From: Sipunculus nudus
Taxonomy: Eukaryota > Annelida > Sipuncula > Golfingiida > Sipunculidae
DNA: 64,000 bases
Direction of reading: 5' to 3'
Assembly (NCBI GenBank): GCA_026874595.1
Contig: CM049308.1
Span: 70,528,624 to 70,592,623, forward strand
Part shown: one piece after another, positions 34,080-46,895 of the stretch
How positions within the stretch are numbered: position 1 is the first letter of the stretch
Layout: the number at the start of each line of letters is the position of its first letter
Made by a program: the position numbers and the translations under genes
The notes under the pieces: model-generated
What the model was told of the DNA's origin: nothing
The model's input: only the letters and a program-made list of their open reading frames with translations
Databases searched by the model: none

Positions 34080-35560
34080 AAATGAAACAGAGGAAACAGA
34101 ACATTCAAAATAGAATATGGGTAGTCGACATGCGACTACATGTATCTGCCGATATCAGAATGGGACGGGTGAAGTGAGGAATTTGTTGAGTAACAAGGGG
34201 AAACAGAGGGAGTTGTGTTGCATATTAGCATGGATGTCTGCAGCTGAAATGTGTATGTAGGTTGTGCCACCTATCACAAAATCCAGAAAGCTATTAAAGT
34301 TGTATACAAATGCAAAAAGTCAAACCAGTGCAGAGATATAAGTGATTTTATCCCATGGCAGACAAACAGATGGACGCTGTGCAAAAATGGTTACAGGTGG
34401 CGCCACCAGTTTTGCGTATGATAAAAAGCTATGTGAGATCTATAGACATGCAAAATTTTGGCCCAATCGGTCAAACGGTTCCCGAGATATGAGTTTGGAT
34501 GTCTGCAGCGTAAATGTGAATGTAGGTGGCGCCACCTGTCATAAAATCAAGAAAGCTGTCCAGGATGTATACAAATGCAAAATTTCAAGTGGATAAGTCC
34601 AACTGATGCAGAGATATTAGTGATTTTATCCCAAGGCAGATGAACAGATGGACGCTGAACTCAAAAATTGTTGCAGGTGGCACCACCATTTTATATGTAT
34701 GTTATAAAGCTATCCAAGGGCTACATTTGTGCAATAAATTTTTCCTGATCGGTCAAACGGTTCCTGAGATATGTGGGTTAATGTGTCAAAACAGACGCCC
34801 AGATGGACACACTGGAGAGAGGAAAGGTCAGAGGTCAAAACAAAATCAGGGCGCAGCAGTTCACATGTGACCCGAACATAATCCCGGGTTTCATAAAAAT
34901 TCTGCCCAGCAGTTACGGGGGAGTTCTCTGAGTGCAATTTTAAATGAAACGGAGAAAACATAACATTCAAAATAGAATATGGGTAGTGGACATGCGACTA
35001 CATGTATCCGCCGAAATCAGAGTGGGACAGGTGAAGTGAGGAATTTATTGAGTAACAAGGGGAAACAGAGTGAGGTGTGTTGCATATTAGCATGGATGTC
35101 TGCAGCTTAAATGTGTATGTAGGTTGTGCCACCTAGCCCAAAATCCAGAAAGCTATCAAAGTTGTATACAAATGCAAAAAGTCAAACCACTGCTGAGATA
35201 TGAGTGATTTTATCTCAGGGCAGACAAACAGACAGACGCTGTGCAAAATTGGTTGCAGGATGTATACACATGCAAAATTTCAGGTGGATAAGTCCAACGA
35301 ATGCAGAGATATGAGTGATTTTATCCCAAGGCAGATGAACAGATGGATGCACTGGAGAGAGGAATGATCAGAGGCCAAAACAAAATGGGGGCGCAGCAGT
35401 TCACATGTGACCTGAACATAATCGCGGGTTTCATAAAATTCTGTAGTGATTGCGGAGGAGTTCTCTGGACACCTACTCCGCCGCGGCAGCTGCGGGCTGA
35501 AAACATAGTATCTGCAAAACTCTGTTTTAGCGGATACAATTACAAGTGAAACAGGGAAAC
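34080..35560 (+). repeat. Modular repeat family E, two tandem units of about 860 bp
   Basis: AACATTCAAAATAGAATATG occurs at about 34099 and 34961. Each is followed by GACATGCGACTACATGTATC, TAACAAGGGGAAACAGAG, TTGCATATTAGCATGGATGT, a GGTTGTGCCACC variant and AGAGATA-GAGTGATTTTATC. Unit 1 adds sub-modules with perfect GGTGGCGCCACC at 34396-34407 and 34525-34536 and GGTGGCACCACC at 34676-34687. Both units end near CGCAGCAGTTCACATGTGAC then CTGAACATAAT. Unit 2 is internally deleted. The same family occurs inverted at 54660-55440. Confidence 0.75.
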
Positions 35561-38500
35561 AGTCCTCAAATTACAAGTGAAACTGGGAAAAAGGAAGTAC
35601 TCAAATTAAAATTTAAACAGGGGAAGAACAGAGCACTCTAATTATTAGTGAAACGGGGAAACAGTCCTTAGTATTAAGTACAAAATTGAGGAACAAAGAG
35701 CACTTACATTGTAGTCAAAACAAAGGAAAAATGTAACTGCATTGCAAGTGATCCATATGAAACATAGATCACTCAACTGTAAGGAAAACACAGAGTAAAA
35801 TGAAGAAAATTTAAATTACAGATTAAACATGGGGAAACTGCAAGGAGAAAAAAGGCATATCAGTAGAGCAGGACTTACTCTAGTACAAAATTGTATCCAA
35901 TCAGAGCCACTTTGCAGCTGAAAATTATACAAATAAAAAAAATTAAATAAGTAAATCTAAATAGTCCATCTGTAATTGTACCATTATTTACAAATGAGGC
36001 AGTTTTTAATCATTTAATTTATTATCTACATGCTGGGTATTATCAGTATATGTTTTGTATCTGAGGCCTTCACATGGTCAGGATGCCTGGGACAGGCAGC
36101 CCAACACCAGGTGTATATTACTTGTTAGGTATGCAGTTAGAAGCAGACTGGTCACAACTCTGATGTAAACAAGATTAACACAAGCACTTGCAACCCCTTT
36201 GTTGATTTACACCCATTCATAACTGTGCCAAGAGAATAATATCATAGTGTCTCAGAGGCATTATCTATAAATGCTGCTACCTGAGATTATTGACTCAAGT
36301 GATATGTAAAGAGAGCTATTACTGGCAACACACCTTGTAGCTATAATCTCTAACCAGGACACGGGTCTAAACAGGCCGTCACCAGGGAAGCGGGACCATA
36401 GACAAAGCTGTCAGCCTGGCCGGCTGGGCTCGTTACATGCCATGGGACCTTAGGGTTGTACTGACCACTGTATATTGTGACTACCTTAATTCTGTAGTCA
36501 GTTCACTCCTGGACTGTACACTGGACGTATGTATGCCTGGAGGGTCGTATTTAACACTGGATACAGTGTAAAGGCTCCATGCTAGGGCTATGTTTAATGG
36601 ACGAGCTACAGTAACAGGAGAAGTGTATTAGGACACTTTGACATTGATTGCAGTGAGCACATCGTGACTTTACAATATGGAGGAGGTAAATATATGGTCA
36701 TTCAAGTAATATATAATTACTTACATATAGTTATTTCAAGAATTTATGACAAAATACCATCATACATTTTATTAGTATCAACGCTCAATATGACAATATA
36801 TGTTATACTTACAGTTGTAATGCTTTATACTGAGTGTGTTAATTTTAATGTTTTAATTATTAAGTGATTGGTTAAATATGAATTCTGGTCATTGTTGAAC
36901 TTAAACCTCTGACCATTAGTTTAAAGAGCCATTGTATTGTTATCAGGTAACCCCTGAGTACGTTTAGGACATATGACAGTCTCCGCTTGTGTCATGCAAC
37001 TTATTGATTATCACCGTTAGCAACAGGCCCCATGTCTTTTTCTTATGTTTGAAGGGCAGGTAATAAGAGTTACTATAGTTCTATTTGTTAATACACTCAG
37101 ATATTGTTATGTCACTCAAAATATTGTTATGTCACTAAAGTAATATTTTTTGTTCTCAAAATATTGCTATGTCATTCTAATAGTTGTGATAATATGTCAC
37201 ATGCACAGTCACTCCCTAACTTATCCTTAAGAGTTAGATTATCTTTCGATTGCCATTGGTGAGAACATAAAATTCAAGATCTCTCTGGAAATGTTTTAGT
37301 AATTGAAGAGAGTTATAGTTTATTATTTTAGTGTGCAGGCCAAAAAGAAAAAAAAGATTTTATTCTGTATGATTATCAAGAACAAAATCTATATAATTTT
37401 TCTTCAAGATTATTAAGCTTTTAAGATTGATTCTTGTAATCAAAGTGTGATTTTAAAGTGAGAACATTCCAAAAATAATAGATTTCTCACCTGTAGATAG
37501 CACTGTCTGTTGCTTGAGGATGAAGGTAAACATGATAAGAATGATAAATGTTTATGTAAAACTTCAGGTGTTATATTTCAAGGCTTAGGAATAGTTCAGA
37601 ACTCATAACCTGTAGTTAAGACATGATTTGAACAAAGTTTCCCAATAATTATCCCTGGTGTTCTGTCAAAATATCCCCATATCCTTCGATTAATTAAAAT
37701 TTGCAAAAGTGGAATCATGTTCCTTTCCTTCAGCTTTAAATTAAAAACCCTATTAAAAAAGGGTAATTTTTTGCCATCCCCAGTTTATATTATGGATCAG
37801 GAAAAACATTACTGAGTTATTTTAAATTTTGATTTTAAATTCCTATAGCTTGGTAAATTAAACCAAATCTTTTTTGGACACAACTATGATTGAATGGTCT
37901 TAAAATTATGAAGTGCTTGGTAAATAATTACTGCCCAGAGGAAGCAGTTATTTAGGAACTTTTATCCCAGTAATTATAACTGCGTGTCTTGTCAGGGGAG
38001 CTATCAGGTAAATCATTAGTGTTATATTAGGAACAAATATTGGAGGGAATTGCTGGTCCCACAAGTCAATTATTGGACCATAATCCCCTGTAATGGACAG
38101 TTGCATGACTAAAGGCAATCCTATTTGGTATAATAAAAATTTTTCATGGTAGTCAGTGTGCTAATGAAATTTGAGGGTTCAGTTTGAAGAAAGTGGCGCA
38201 ATATGAATTCTATATAAATATTTTATAACATCAGGTATGGAATATTATAATTATTATTATTATTATTTTTAATTTTCATTCATATCAGGGTGAGTTCTTT
38301 CTCTCATTTCCATGTTTGTATACCTTAATGTATATATATTTACATTTGTTATGGTTTTCTTTTTTTTTGTCATACATAAGTGATGAAATTAAAAATGAAA
38401 AATTTAAGTGATAAATTCATGAAATGAAATAAAGCGTTCAGAAAATCATGAATATGATATTCTGATATCTTCAGGTTCATCAAATTAGAAATAAGTTGAA

Positions 38501-39405
38501 CAAGGAAAATAACAAACAACAGTTTATGACTAATATAATTTTGTACAAACAATAAACAACCATAGTTTATGACTACCGTAATATAGTTCAGGACAAACAA
38601 TAAACATCTGCTGAAAATAAATGTTTATAACTCTGCGGTAATTAAAACATCCCAAAAATATCATGAAATATTTAAACTTTCAAAATTGTATGGACCATAT
38701 TTAAGTTTAAAAAGTTAACTTATCATTAGTTTTATCATACAGCTGACCATATCCTGATGTAAGATTATGTGGCCATGCTGCAGATTTCTCTTGAACCTCA
38801 TACATTAATATTTCAAGCCATTATTTTATTTATTAAAACTGTGTATATATATCCGTGCTGAGTGGAGTTTGTTCCAGCATTTGCTTGAAGTCTAGTCTGA
38901 ATGTTTAACAGAAAACAAATGGCTGAGTGATAATTAAATGGTAGATTTGAATATTTAATGAGAACACAGACTTCCTACTGGTAAGTTTAATATATCTAAT
39001 GCTATAACATAAACAAATGCACATTGTAAACAGAACTTTTGATATTTTCCATAATAGCATCATGTTTGCATTACCATCTGAAACATATAATTATGGTACT
39101 CACATTGTTAATGACATATAGCAGTATGGAGTGTTGTCTCTAATTATATAGCTAATATAGACTACCTTGTGTTAAAATTGCCATGCTGCCATTTAAGGCA
39201 GGTTAGCTGGTCTATCATTTGTATAAATTAAGTTTCCATAATATTAGAAGAAAATTCTATATTTAGATACTCCTTTTGTTTTCAGTTAATTATTCTAATT
39301 TACTCAGCTGGTCAGACAGAGGTGAATTATAATTAAAATTATATATGCTATATTTGAAACATTATTGTAGCAACTCCCTAGGCTTCATTTATCTAAATCT
39401 TGTTA
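35561..39405. other. Intron 6, last part
   Basis: Starts with degenerate GAAAC-GGGAAACAG phrases (to about 35850), the fading edge of family E. 36030-36620 is somewhat more GC-rich than its surroundings, without an exon I can support. An ATT-rich microsatellite lies at about 38250-38270. The remainder is AT-rich, with no RNA gene or transposon end until the MITE at 39406. Confidence 0.5.
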
Positions 39406-39705
39406 GGCCAAAAAAAAAAGGTATGGTTCTCAGGCAACACCGTGTCAATTTTAACCCCGCATCAAAAATTTTTATTTTGATTTTTCAAGGATTTGAATCT
39501 TTCAAGAAGATAAAATAATACAATTTTGATAAAGTTTCCTTTGTTATGTAGTGCTTTTACTGTTTTGCAAAAACGTTATTTTCATGCTTTTCCCTGATCA
39601 TATGACATTTTTATCGAAACATACAAAAAAAGGTAATAAAAAAGACCCGCCCGCCTGCACTGATTTCTGGAAAAAGTGCCTGAGAAGCATACCTTTCTTT
39701 TGGCC
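39406..39705 (+). mobile_element. PIF/Harbinger-like MITE, copy 2 (300 bp)
   Basis: Termini are GGCCAAAAAAAAAAGGTATG with GTTCTCAGGCAAC on the left and GCCTGAGAAGCATACCTTTC then TTTTGGCC on the right. The roughly 30-bp inverted repeats are nearly perfect, and TTA flanks both sides (39403-39405, 39706-39708). The interior TTTTCCCTGATCATATGACA is shared with the copies at 8590 (inverted) and 59883. The element ends 142 bp before the next exon. Confidence 0.82.
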
Positions 39706-39847
39706 TTATTCTCAGTTTTCACATTGAGCACCACAACATTCATCAAGCTGGCTTATGTAGAACTGACATTATTTTTGCCAGGATAGCACAAATTCCACAG
39801 TGTAATCTACTATTATTCTCCATGTAAATACTGATTTTCTTTTACAG

Positions 39848-41819
39848 GGTAAAAACTTGACTCCATTAGATCTTGCCAACCAGCATGGAAACAAGGAACT
39901 CGGTGATTATCTCAAGTCCCATGGAGCAACAGCCAACGAGGAGTTCGTAGAAAAGGAAACCCCCTCACCAACAGAGCAAGACCAGGAGAAGGTAAACGAA
40001 AATAGCGCAAAGTCAGATAGTGTTACTGCTGCCAATAAGAGCCCACAGTCACAGGAAAAACAAGACCTAGAGAAACAGGAACCTGAACAAATTCCAAAAG
40101 ATGAGGAAAATAAGGATAATGATGATGCTGTGAAAACTGAAGTAGAAACTATAGTTGCAGCGGAAGTTGCTAAAGACATAACTGATAAGAAAGAAGAAAT
40201 ACAGGAAACAACGTCAGATAAAGATAAACAGATAGATGGCAGCCCACCAGAGGAAGTTGCTGCGGGTAGTGATAAAGATGATGTAAATGATAAGAATGAT
40301 AAAAAGGAAAATGAGAGTGATTTAAATAAAAGTGAAACTGAAACTAAGGAAAACGAGCCTAAGAGTATTGAAAGTAATCCTGAAAAAGACACAGAAAGTG
40401 ATACTAAACCTGACAGTGAAAATAATAGTGAAAAAGCGGAGACTCAGCATAATAATCAGGAGAGTAAAGGTGATAATAAAACAAGTGATGATAGGGACAT
40501 TAATGATTCTGATAGAGACAATGGTAATATACCAGTGGCAGTTGTAGCTGTTGCTGCTGCTGGAGCAAGCTCAGATCACCATAGCAACAAAAATAATAAG
40601 CCTGCAGAAGTAACCAGAGACAGTGAGGCTAGCCAGGAGAGGACTGCAGAGCCCGAGGACACCAGGACAGGTACTGTTACATCGTCTCAGTCAGCAGCTG
40701 TAACCGCAGAAACAAGTGACGAGGCCAATACAGATACATCTCCATCCCCTGCTGGGAGAGAGACAACTGCATTATCATCTACACAGACAGACAGTTCTGA
40801 AGAGTCCGCAACCGAGTCTGAACAAGCCACAACAAGAGAGAGCACGACAGTTACATCTACAACAGTCACAAGAGAAAGCACAACTGCTACATCTACAACA
40901 GCAACAAGAGAGAGCACAAATGTTACATCTTCTACATCAGAGAGTGGACAAACTACATCAGAGAGTGGAGGAAATACTTCAACGGAGAGTGGACGAACAA
41001 CATCTCAGTCTGAGGATACTGAGACAGTAACTAGGGAGAGTACAGCAGTGTCATCGTCGACCTCAGAAAGTGGTCGAACCACATCCCAGTCACAGCAGCC
41101 AGAGAAGGAGAAGACAGACAGAACACCATCACCTCCAGCAGGAGCACCAGCACCTGGCAGAACTCCCAGGTCTAGACAAACTGCTGCAGCAACAAATCAG
41201 GGTAAAATGTCTTCTACACCAAGAGAAAATGGTCAGAAGACATCCACTGACAGTGAAACAGCAAACCAAAAGTCAACACCAGAAGAGCGTTCAGACTCGA
41301 AAACCAACACCACACCAAGAGAAGCAGGAGAATCCGAGAGACCAAAGACGTCAAGAGGAGGAAAACCAAGAACACAGCCAGCGGAGAAAAATGTTGCACA
41401 AAGGCGTAGCAATAAGGAAAACAAACAAACTGCTGCACAGAATGATGCAGATCAGAATGAGGCTCCAAAGAATTCAAATGATCAATCATCAGTCTGTAAT
41501 GGTGCAGACCAAGAACACCAAACGGATAGTTCAAACAAAGAAAGGACTAAAAACGCGAGCCAGAAACAGAAGAACGGCCAGAAAAAACTCTTCAGTATAG
41601 GTCGTAGTGTTATGATTTTTGAGCAGAGAAAACACACAGTTGAGTGCTTGAATCGTGCTAGACGTATGCAGATGTTCAATTTATATCGTAATCATCATGG
41701 AACGATGCCTGATACTTCATTACTTCGAATCCTTCAAGCGGACTATAATAGCAAGAATAAAATGAAACGTAAAGTGCCAGAGGTACAGACAGTATCAGAG
41801 TGGGAGCAGTTCCTTTTAG
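39848..41819 (+). CDS. Ankyrin gene giant exon: last ANK repeat, acidic and Ser/Thr-rich region, basic segment
   Basis: The acceptor CTTTTACAG ends at 39847; the donor GTAAGT starts at 41820; phase 0 in, phase 1 out; 1972 nt. It opens with the eleventh ankyrin repeat (GKNLTPLDLANQHGNKELGD, YLKSHGA). About 200 residues dense in Glu, Asp, Lys, Asn and Ser follow, then a short hydrophobic patch (PVAVVAVAAAGAS). Next is a Thr/Ser low-complexity stretch with repeated RESTTVTSTT-like units and SESG units (about 40836-41080). A Pro/Arg/Lys/Gln-rich part follows. The last 80 residues differ: KLFSIGRSVMIFEQRKHTVE and CLNRARRMQMFNLYRNHHG look folded, basic and helical, and probably form a conserved motif. 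Opposite-strand frames of 161 and 106 codons are shadows. Most of the product is predicted disordered. Confidence 0.93.
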
Positions 41820-43895
41820 GTAAGTAGTTTATTCTTTTAAGAAATTCTATGATATTTATTGCAGTTTTGTAACAGCATGTATGCAAGCATGTTATGTAAG
41901 ACAGTGTGGATGATAATGCAACAGGGGTGAAAGGGTTGATGAATATATAATTTGCATTATTATTTAATTTGCTTTAATATTAACCAGTCACGCATGATTA
42001 ATAATACTTTCTTTTGCTCAGAATTCCTATTATGAAATTCCTGATCTGTATCACTGCCATTTTATGTGGGTTATATCAGCCTGGCACATGATATGTATCA
42101 GTTTGTGTTAGGGGATTTGGGTCAAGGAAGATGAATTATCAGTGACACCAAACTGGTTGTAAAATTCACTCTAATGTTATAAATATCACATTACATTGCC
42201 ACTTGTCAGTAATGTCCCTGTCAGAAGACAACATTATACCATGTGGTATTTTTTTTTGCATATATATCATTAAAATACCACATATTTTGTAAGTAAATGC
42301 TAAGTTAAAGTACAGAGGAGGTATACATGGATGATAACATGGATGGCCATTTCATAAACCTTTGTCATTCCTTAATAAAGGGCCTGTGGCAGTCAGCAGA
42401 AGACCAGTTGCTGTACTAATCATATCGGCTGTTAATATATTAATATTTTTTACGGTATGCTCCAGTAGTTGGATGTATACAGTTTATTACAGTAATAGGT
42501 CTGCTGTAAATATTGTTCTAAAGGTAGGCATGGACCATTGAATGTGTGACATGCACTTAGTGCACACTGATCTAAAAAAGCTAATGCTGCAGAAATTTTT
42601 ACTTCAGACTGATTTATTTGTCTGGAAATATAATAAACAGTAGAATAAAAAAATTCCAGAATAAGACGCTTGCATGCATTTTGGCTTTAAACTCATGAGT
42701 CGGCTCAAAGCAGGTCCTAGGAAATATTGATGACTTCTCAGCCTTAGAAGCATTTCCCTGTAACCTCCTGTCTGGTTCAGATCCTTTAACAAAAAGCTTC
42801 CAGCAAAGTCATATATTGGAATTTATAATGAAAGTCAAGTTCTCACAGTATTGTGACAGAGTTGAACCAGTACATTTGGTTTTGGCTGTTACCAAGGCTA
42901 AGACTTAATTCTTCAGTAGCTATATTTTTAGTATATTAATAAGGATAATGCTGTAAGGATTAGTTCGTTTGAAAATTTGGAGTAATTTTTATATGACATC
43001 TTATAATTTTTAATATGAAGAATATCAATTTCATTATTAACTTTTTGTTTTGTGACTTGATTGATTACAAATTCCTGCCTTCACTCTTGAAATGTAGGAC
43101 AAATGAAAGTTATAGAGCACTAACTCATTTAGTTACAGGTTTGTCATTCTATATAACTAAAGGAAATTTCTAATCTTCATCAAAGATGCTACTGTACACA
43201 TAAATAGATTATGTGAGATATTAAAACTGATTATTAATTGTATAATTAAACACAAAATTGTTGTTTAGCTCTTTTTCCACTTCATCAGATCACACAGCAT
43301 CAAAGCTTTTCAAAATTAATTATTTATACTATTGCATTTGTCAGCAGTGCTAGACATAGTAAAATGCCAAACTAATGGACCTAAATAGTTGTAGTTTCTT
43401 GGCTCTACAGCCTTCATATTTAGATTTGATGAAATAATGTGGTTGACATTTGGTTCACTAGGGTTTCAAATTTATGATATTTGCAAAGATAAATTTTCTA
43501 AAAAATAAAAAAAACCTTTGAGTATAAGGTGCCTCATCTATACAGGTGAATAGTCATTTATACTGTACCTTTCTGACATTTCATGCCAGAGAGTTGAATG
43601 TTGAAAGGGAAAAAATGATGAAAATATTCCATATAACCCATAAAAGAAAGACTGGTTTTATAAATTTTATCAGATATTAAACATTATTTGCCAATTGTGA
43701 ACAAGAATTTCCACTCATTGCACTGTTTTCTTGTATCATCATTAATTGTTGAGACTTTCTTGAATAATTCATAAAATAATGGCGATACTCTGTGTACCCC
43801 CCTACTATATGATGAGATCGTAAAAATGAAACCCCATAAAATATGAAGCTCAACTCAGTAGAGCCTTGAGGTATATTGATACTGGTCAGATAATA
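41820..43895. other. Intron 7, first part: no recognised element
   Basis: About 2 kb of AT-rich intron. I see no exon, RNA gene or clear repeat. Confidence 0.55.
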
Positions 43896-44119
43896 TGCTC
43901 CTCACACAGTGGCTATACACTGCGGTTGTCCCAGCTCTCCTTTGCTCTAACTGCTGTTTTGTAAAACAAGATTCTCTGGGTCCCACCACCACGACTGGCT
44001 CAGAGCCAAAGAATGAGACTGGTATCGCATTGTGCATCCAGCTCCAAATTTCAAACATGCAACACCTGCCAAGGAGATCTTCTACAAGGGTAGTGTATAG
44101 CTGTTTCATGAGGAGTGAA
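43896..44119. mobile_element. Foldback MITE family F, solo copy (about 224 bp)
   Basis: The left end GCTCCTCACACAGTGGCTAT then ACACT and the right end AGTGTATAGCTGTTTCATGA then GGAGTG are inverted repeats of about 27 bp. The interior (GGTTGTCCCAG, CTCTGGG, CAAATTTCAAACATGCAACA then CCTGCC) matches both arms of the large palindrome at 51001-51465. Long open frames on both strands through it (81 and 96 codons) come from its less AT-rich composition and are not genes. Confidence 0.65.
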
Positions 44120-46845
44120 GTCAGTAAATTGATCCTGTGAGTCACCTCTCTGTAGGATAATTACTGGTCTACCTTAGAATTATTCATTGCTAAGGGTCAC
44201 AGAGTATAGGACTGAACATGACCGTTTAATATTATATTTCATTCCACATGTTGGTACCCATTGAAATATGGTGATATTTATCTCAAACTTATATATTTAT
44301 CACCAGATCTGGCAATAAAGTGGATCAGTGATCAAAGGCTTAACATTAGGTGCGTGAACCAGCTTTTATATTGTACGTTACCTTCAGGATTTTTCTGGGT
44401 CTTAATTGTGGTCAAGTGACATGGAAATTTACATGGGTTGCCAACCTCACTTTGATACCATTATTTTAAAGAATGCATGTGACTAATTACCTTGACTCTA
44501 ATCTATTCAATAGGGTTCAAATGTTTTCAAAAATATACTTCATTCTGAGATAATGATCTTATTTATTTTCTTAATTAGTTTGTAAGGTATTGTTATGGTC
44601 TCATTTTAATACATTAGGCCTATACCCTTATTCATTCACTGAAGATCACTTTTTTTATCTGATCTTCAAATTCACAAAAAAAATTACCAAATTTTCATGT
44701 GCACTCTGCATTTGAACATCTTATATCATCCTTCTGGGTTCCATTGACATCATGTGTGGCATTAATACATATGAGATTTGTTATTTTGGCTGTAAGTACG
44801 GGGTATATGTGTTGTAGAAAGAGCATGAATGTCAGCTTACCCCAATTTCAAAGCCTCTCTAACCAAAGAAACTTTTTTTCCAGATAATCTTTCTTTGTGA
44901 TTTTATATCTTCTGCTAGTATGCTCATAGACTGATCTGCTATTTATAATTAAAATATTTGAGAAGAGAATAATATTATTTGAACAATTAAAAGTTCAGGT
45001 TCTCCGAAGGCAGATGGTCATACTTTAAATTCATATCAGATACACTTTCAGTACACAAAGGCCTGCATAGCTCAAAATATATTACAGCTCTACAGTTTCA
45101 GAGAACCAACAGAAATCAATCACATCACCGTTCATAAATTTCTGTTATTTATGGTATGGAAGTTAAAAACCCCTAATTTTTATGGGTATATACCCTGGTT
45201 CATATGAATCAAAAGGCATAATACATGTGTAAATTCTTAAATACTCTCTTGATATTATATATTTAAGAGTTACAATTCCAAAATGTGCGGGTGATCAATT
45301 GTGTTACAGGATTGTTTATTGTGTGATAATCTGAAAATGGTTGTTTGTTGAAAATCTGTGTATAATTGGGTCAGTCTCGTGCCAATTCATGTGTAGATAT
45401 TTGCCTGAATAACATGCTGATTCATGTGGAGGTATTTCCCAGAATAATGAATTATAACAAAATTTGAAATTTGGGATGTCCATGTGCTTTGAGAATGGCT
45501 GTAATCCATGATTAGGCAGAGTTTGTGGACAAAACTACGGCATCGCTGGTGGGTTTGCAGAAATGGCTATCATTGTCAAGGCATTCTATGGCATATGGCT
45601 GTATGTTTATGGACTTGTGTGTGTGCTTGTTGTTACAAGATCAACCTTCAGAAGCTACCGGTGAGAAAAGATCATATATAGCCCTGTGCAAGAACCTACT
45701 GTCACCCACATTGTCCATTCATAACTATATACTAACCACGTATTTATTTCTGATATCGATATTTTTTCTTCTTCTTCTCCCGTTGACAGTCATTGAGTAA
45801 TAACAACATATTCAGGTGTGAAAATGTTTTTTTTATTATTATTGTTATTATTTTAAAGTATTTCTTGTATTTTGTGGTAATTCCATAATTGTCAGTTATG
45901 TGCATTTTGATAAAAATTTTACTGGAAATATTATTCCTGTGACATAAGATTATAATGTACGTGTACATATCTCAGTATTTGTCAGAATTTTTTTATTTGT
46001 CTGGTATGTATTGTTGTGAGTCTTGCACAGTGACTAACACATTGCTGTATGTATGTTATAAGTATTTGCATATTAGTTACTTTGGATCTATTTCATATAA
46101 ATTATCATAAAATACATTGTCTGAAATCAACTGAATCATGAAAGTGTGATAACTAATTGAAGATTATTCACTGCTTGCATGGTCTGTAACATTTTTTATT
46201 ATCTCCACCTGGTCACCTTTTTATATTGTATTTTTTATGCCATTATTATTCTTCTAATTATTATAATAATTATTCTGCCACTTTTCATCTCCAATTTTAT
46301 TGATTCCTACCCAGGAGTTTCCTCATGTGATGTCACCATTTTCACCTCCTCATAAAAACTCAAGATGGAACAATAAAATTTTAATTCTATTTTACAGAAA
46401 TATAGCTGTTACTAAGATATTACTGCATGCAAACAATGTGAACGATAGTGCCAAAGGTCAAGGTCACAGTAAAGTTCAAAAGTTCAAAATGGAGATGGCC
46501 GTTTCTCATTAACTACTTGTTTTATATGTTTGGAATAATATGCAGATTAAGAAATATGTTCTTTCAAAACTATTAGAGATAAATAAAAAAAAAGGTAAAA
46601 TTGGTTGGAACACCCATCATTGCAGAATGGGGGTGGGGGTGGGGGGGGAATAGGGTGAAATCTATGACTGTCATATGACAGTTACAAGATGTCTACCAGA
46701 AGTTGAGACATATGTTTATAATTTGTTTATAATTCTGTTGATGGATAAAGTTGAAAGGTTATGTAAGTAATATCAGTATTAAAGGTTTACCCCAAAAAAT
46801 TCACATTAACAATATTTGCCTTATATACTGATGCATTTTTTTCAG
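44120..46845. other. Intron 7, second part, with a G-rich tract
   Basis: A G-rich tract GGGGGTGGGGGTGGGG-type lies at about 46628-46657 and has G-quadruplex potential on the + strand, hence in the nascent RNA. ATT-rich runs lie at about 45830-45855. Otherwise plain AT-rich sequence. Confidence 0.55.
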
Positions 46846-46895
46846 ATGAGGCCAGATACCTCGAAGCAAGTGCCAGCTATACATCAAGTAAACAA
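46846..46895 (+). CDS. Ankyrin gene microexon-sized exon (50 nt)
   Basis: The acceptor GCATTTTTTTCAG ends at 46845; the donor GTAAGT starts at 46896; phase 1 in, phase 0 out. With the split codon it encodes DEARYLEASASYTSSKQ, continuing the basic helical segment of the previous exon (VSEWEQFLL). It is too short for ORF detection. Strong splice consensus at both ends and exact phase agreement make it convincing. Confidence 0.85.

Noticed and set aside
39907-40392. 161-codon Ser/Leu/Phe-rich minus-strand frame (and similar minus-strand frames at 40687-40917 and 41214-41534)
   Set aside because: Complement shadow of the acidic and Ser/Thr-rich giant exon, which is supported by splice sites and ankyrin continuity.
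43855-44145. 96- and 81-codon overlapping frames on opposite strands
   Set aside because: They coincide with a foldback MITE whose less AT-rich composition leaves few stops; no homologous domain is seen.
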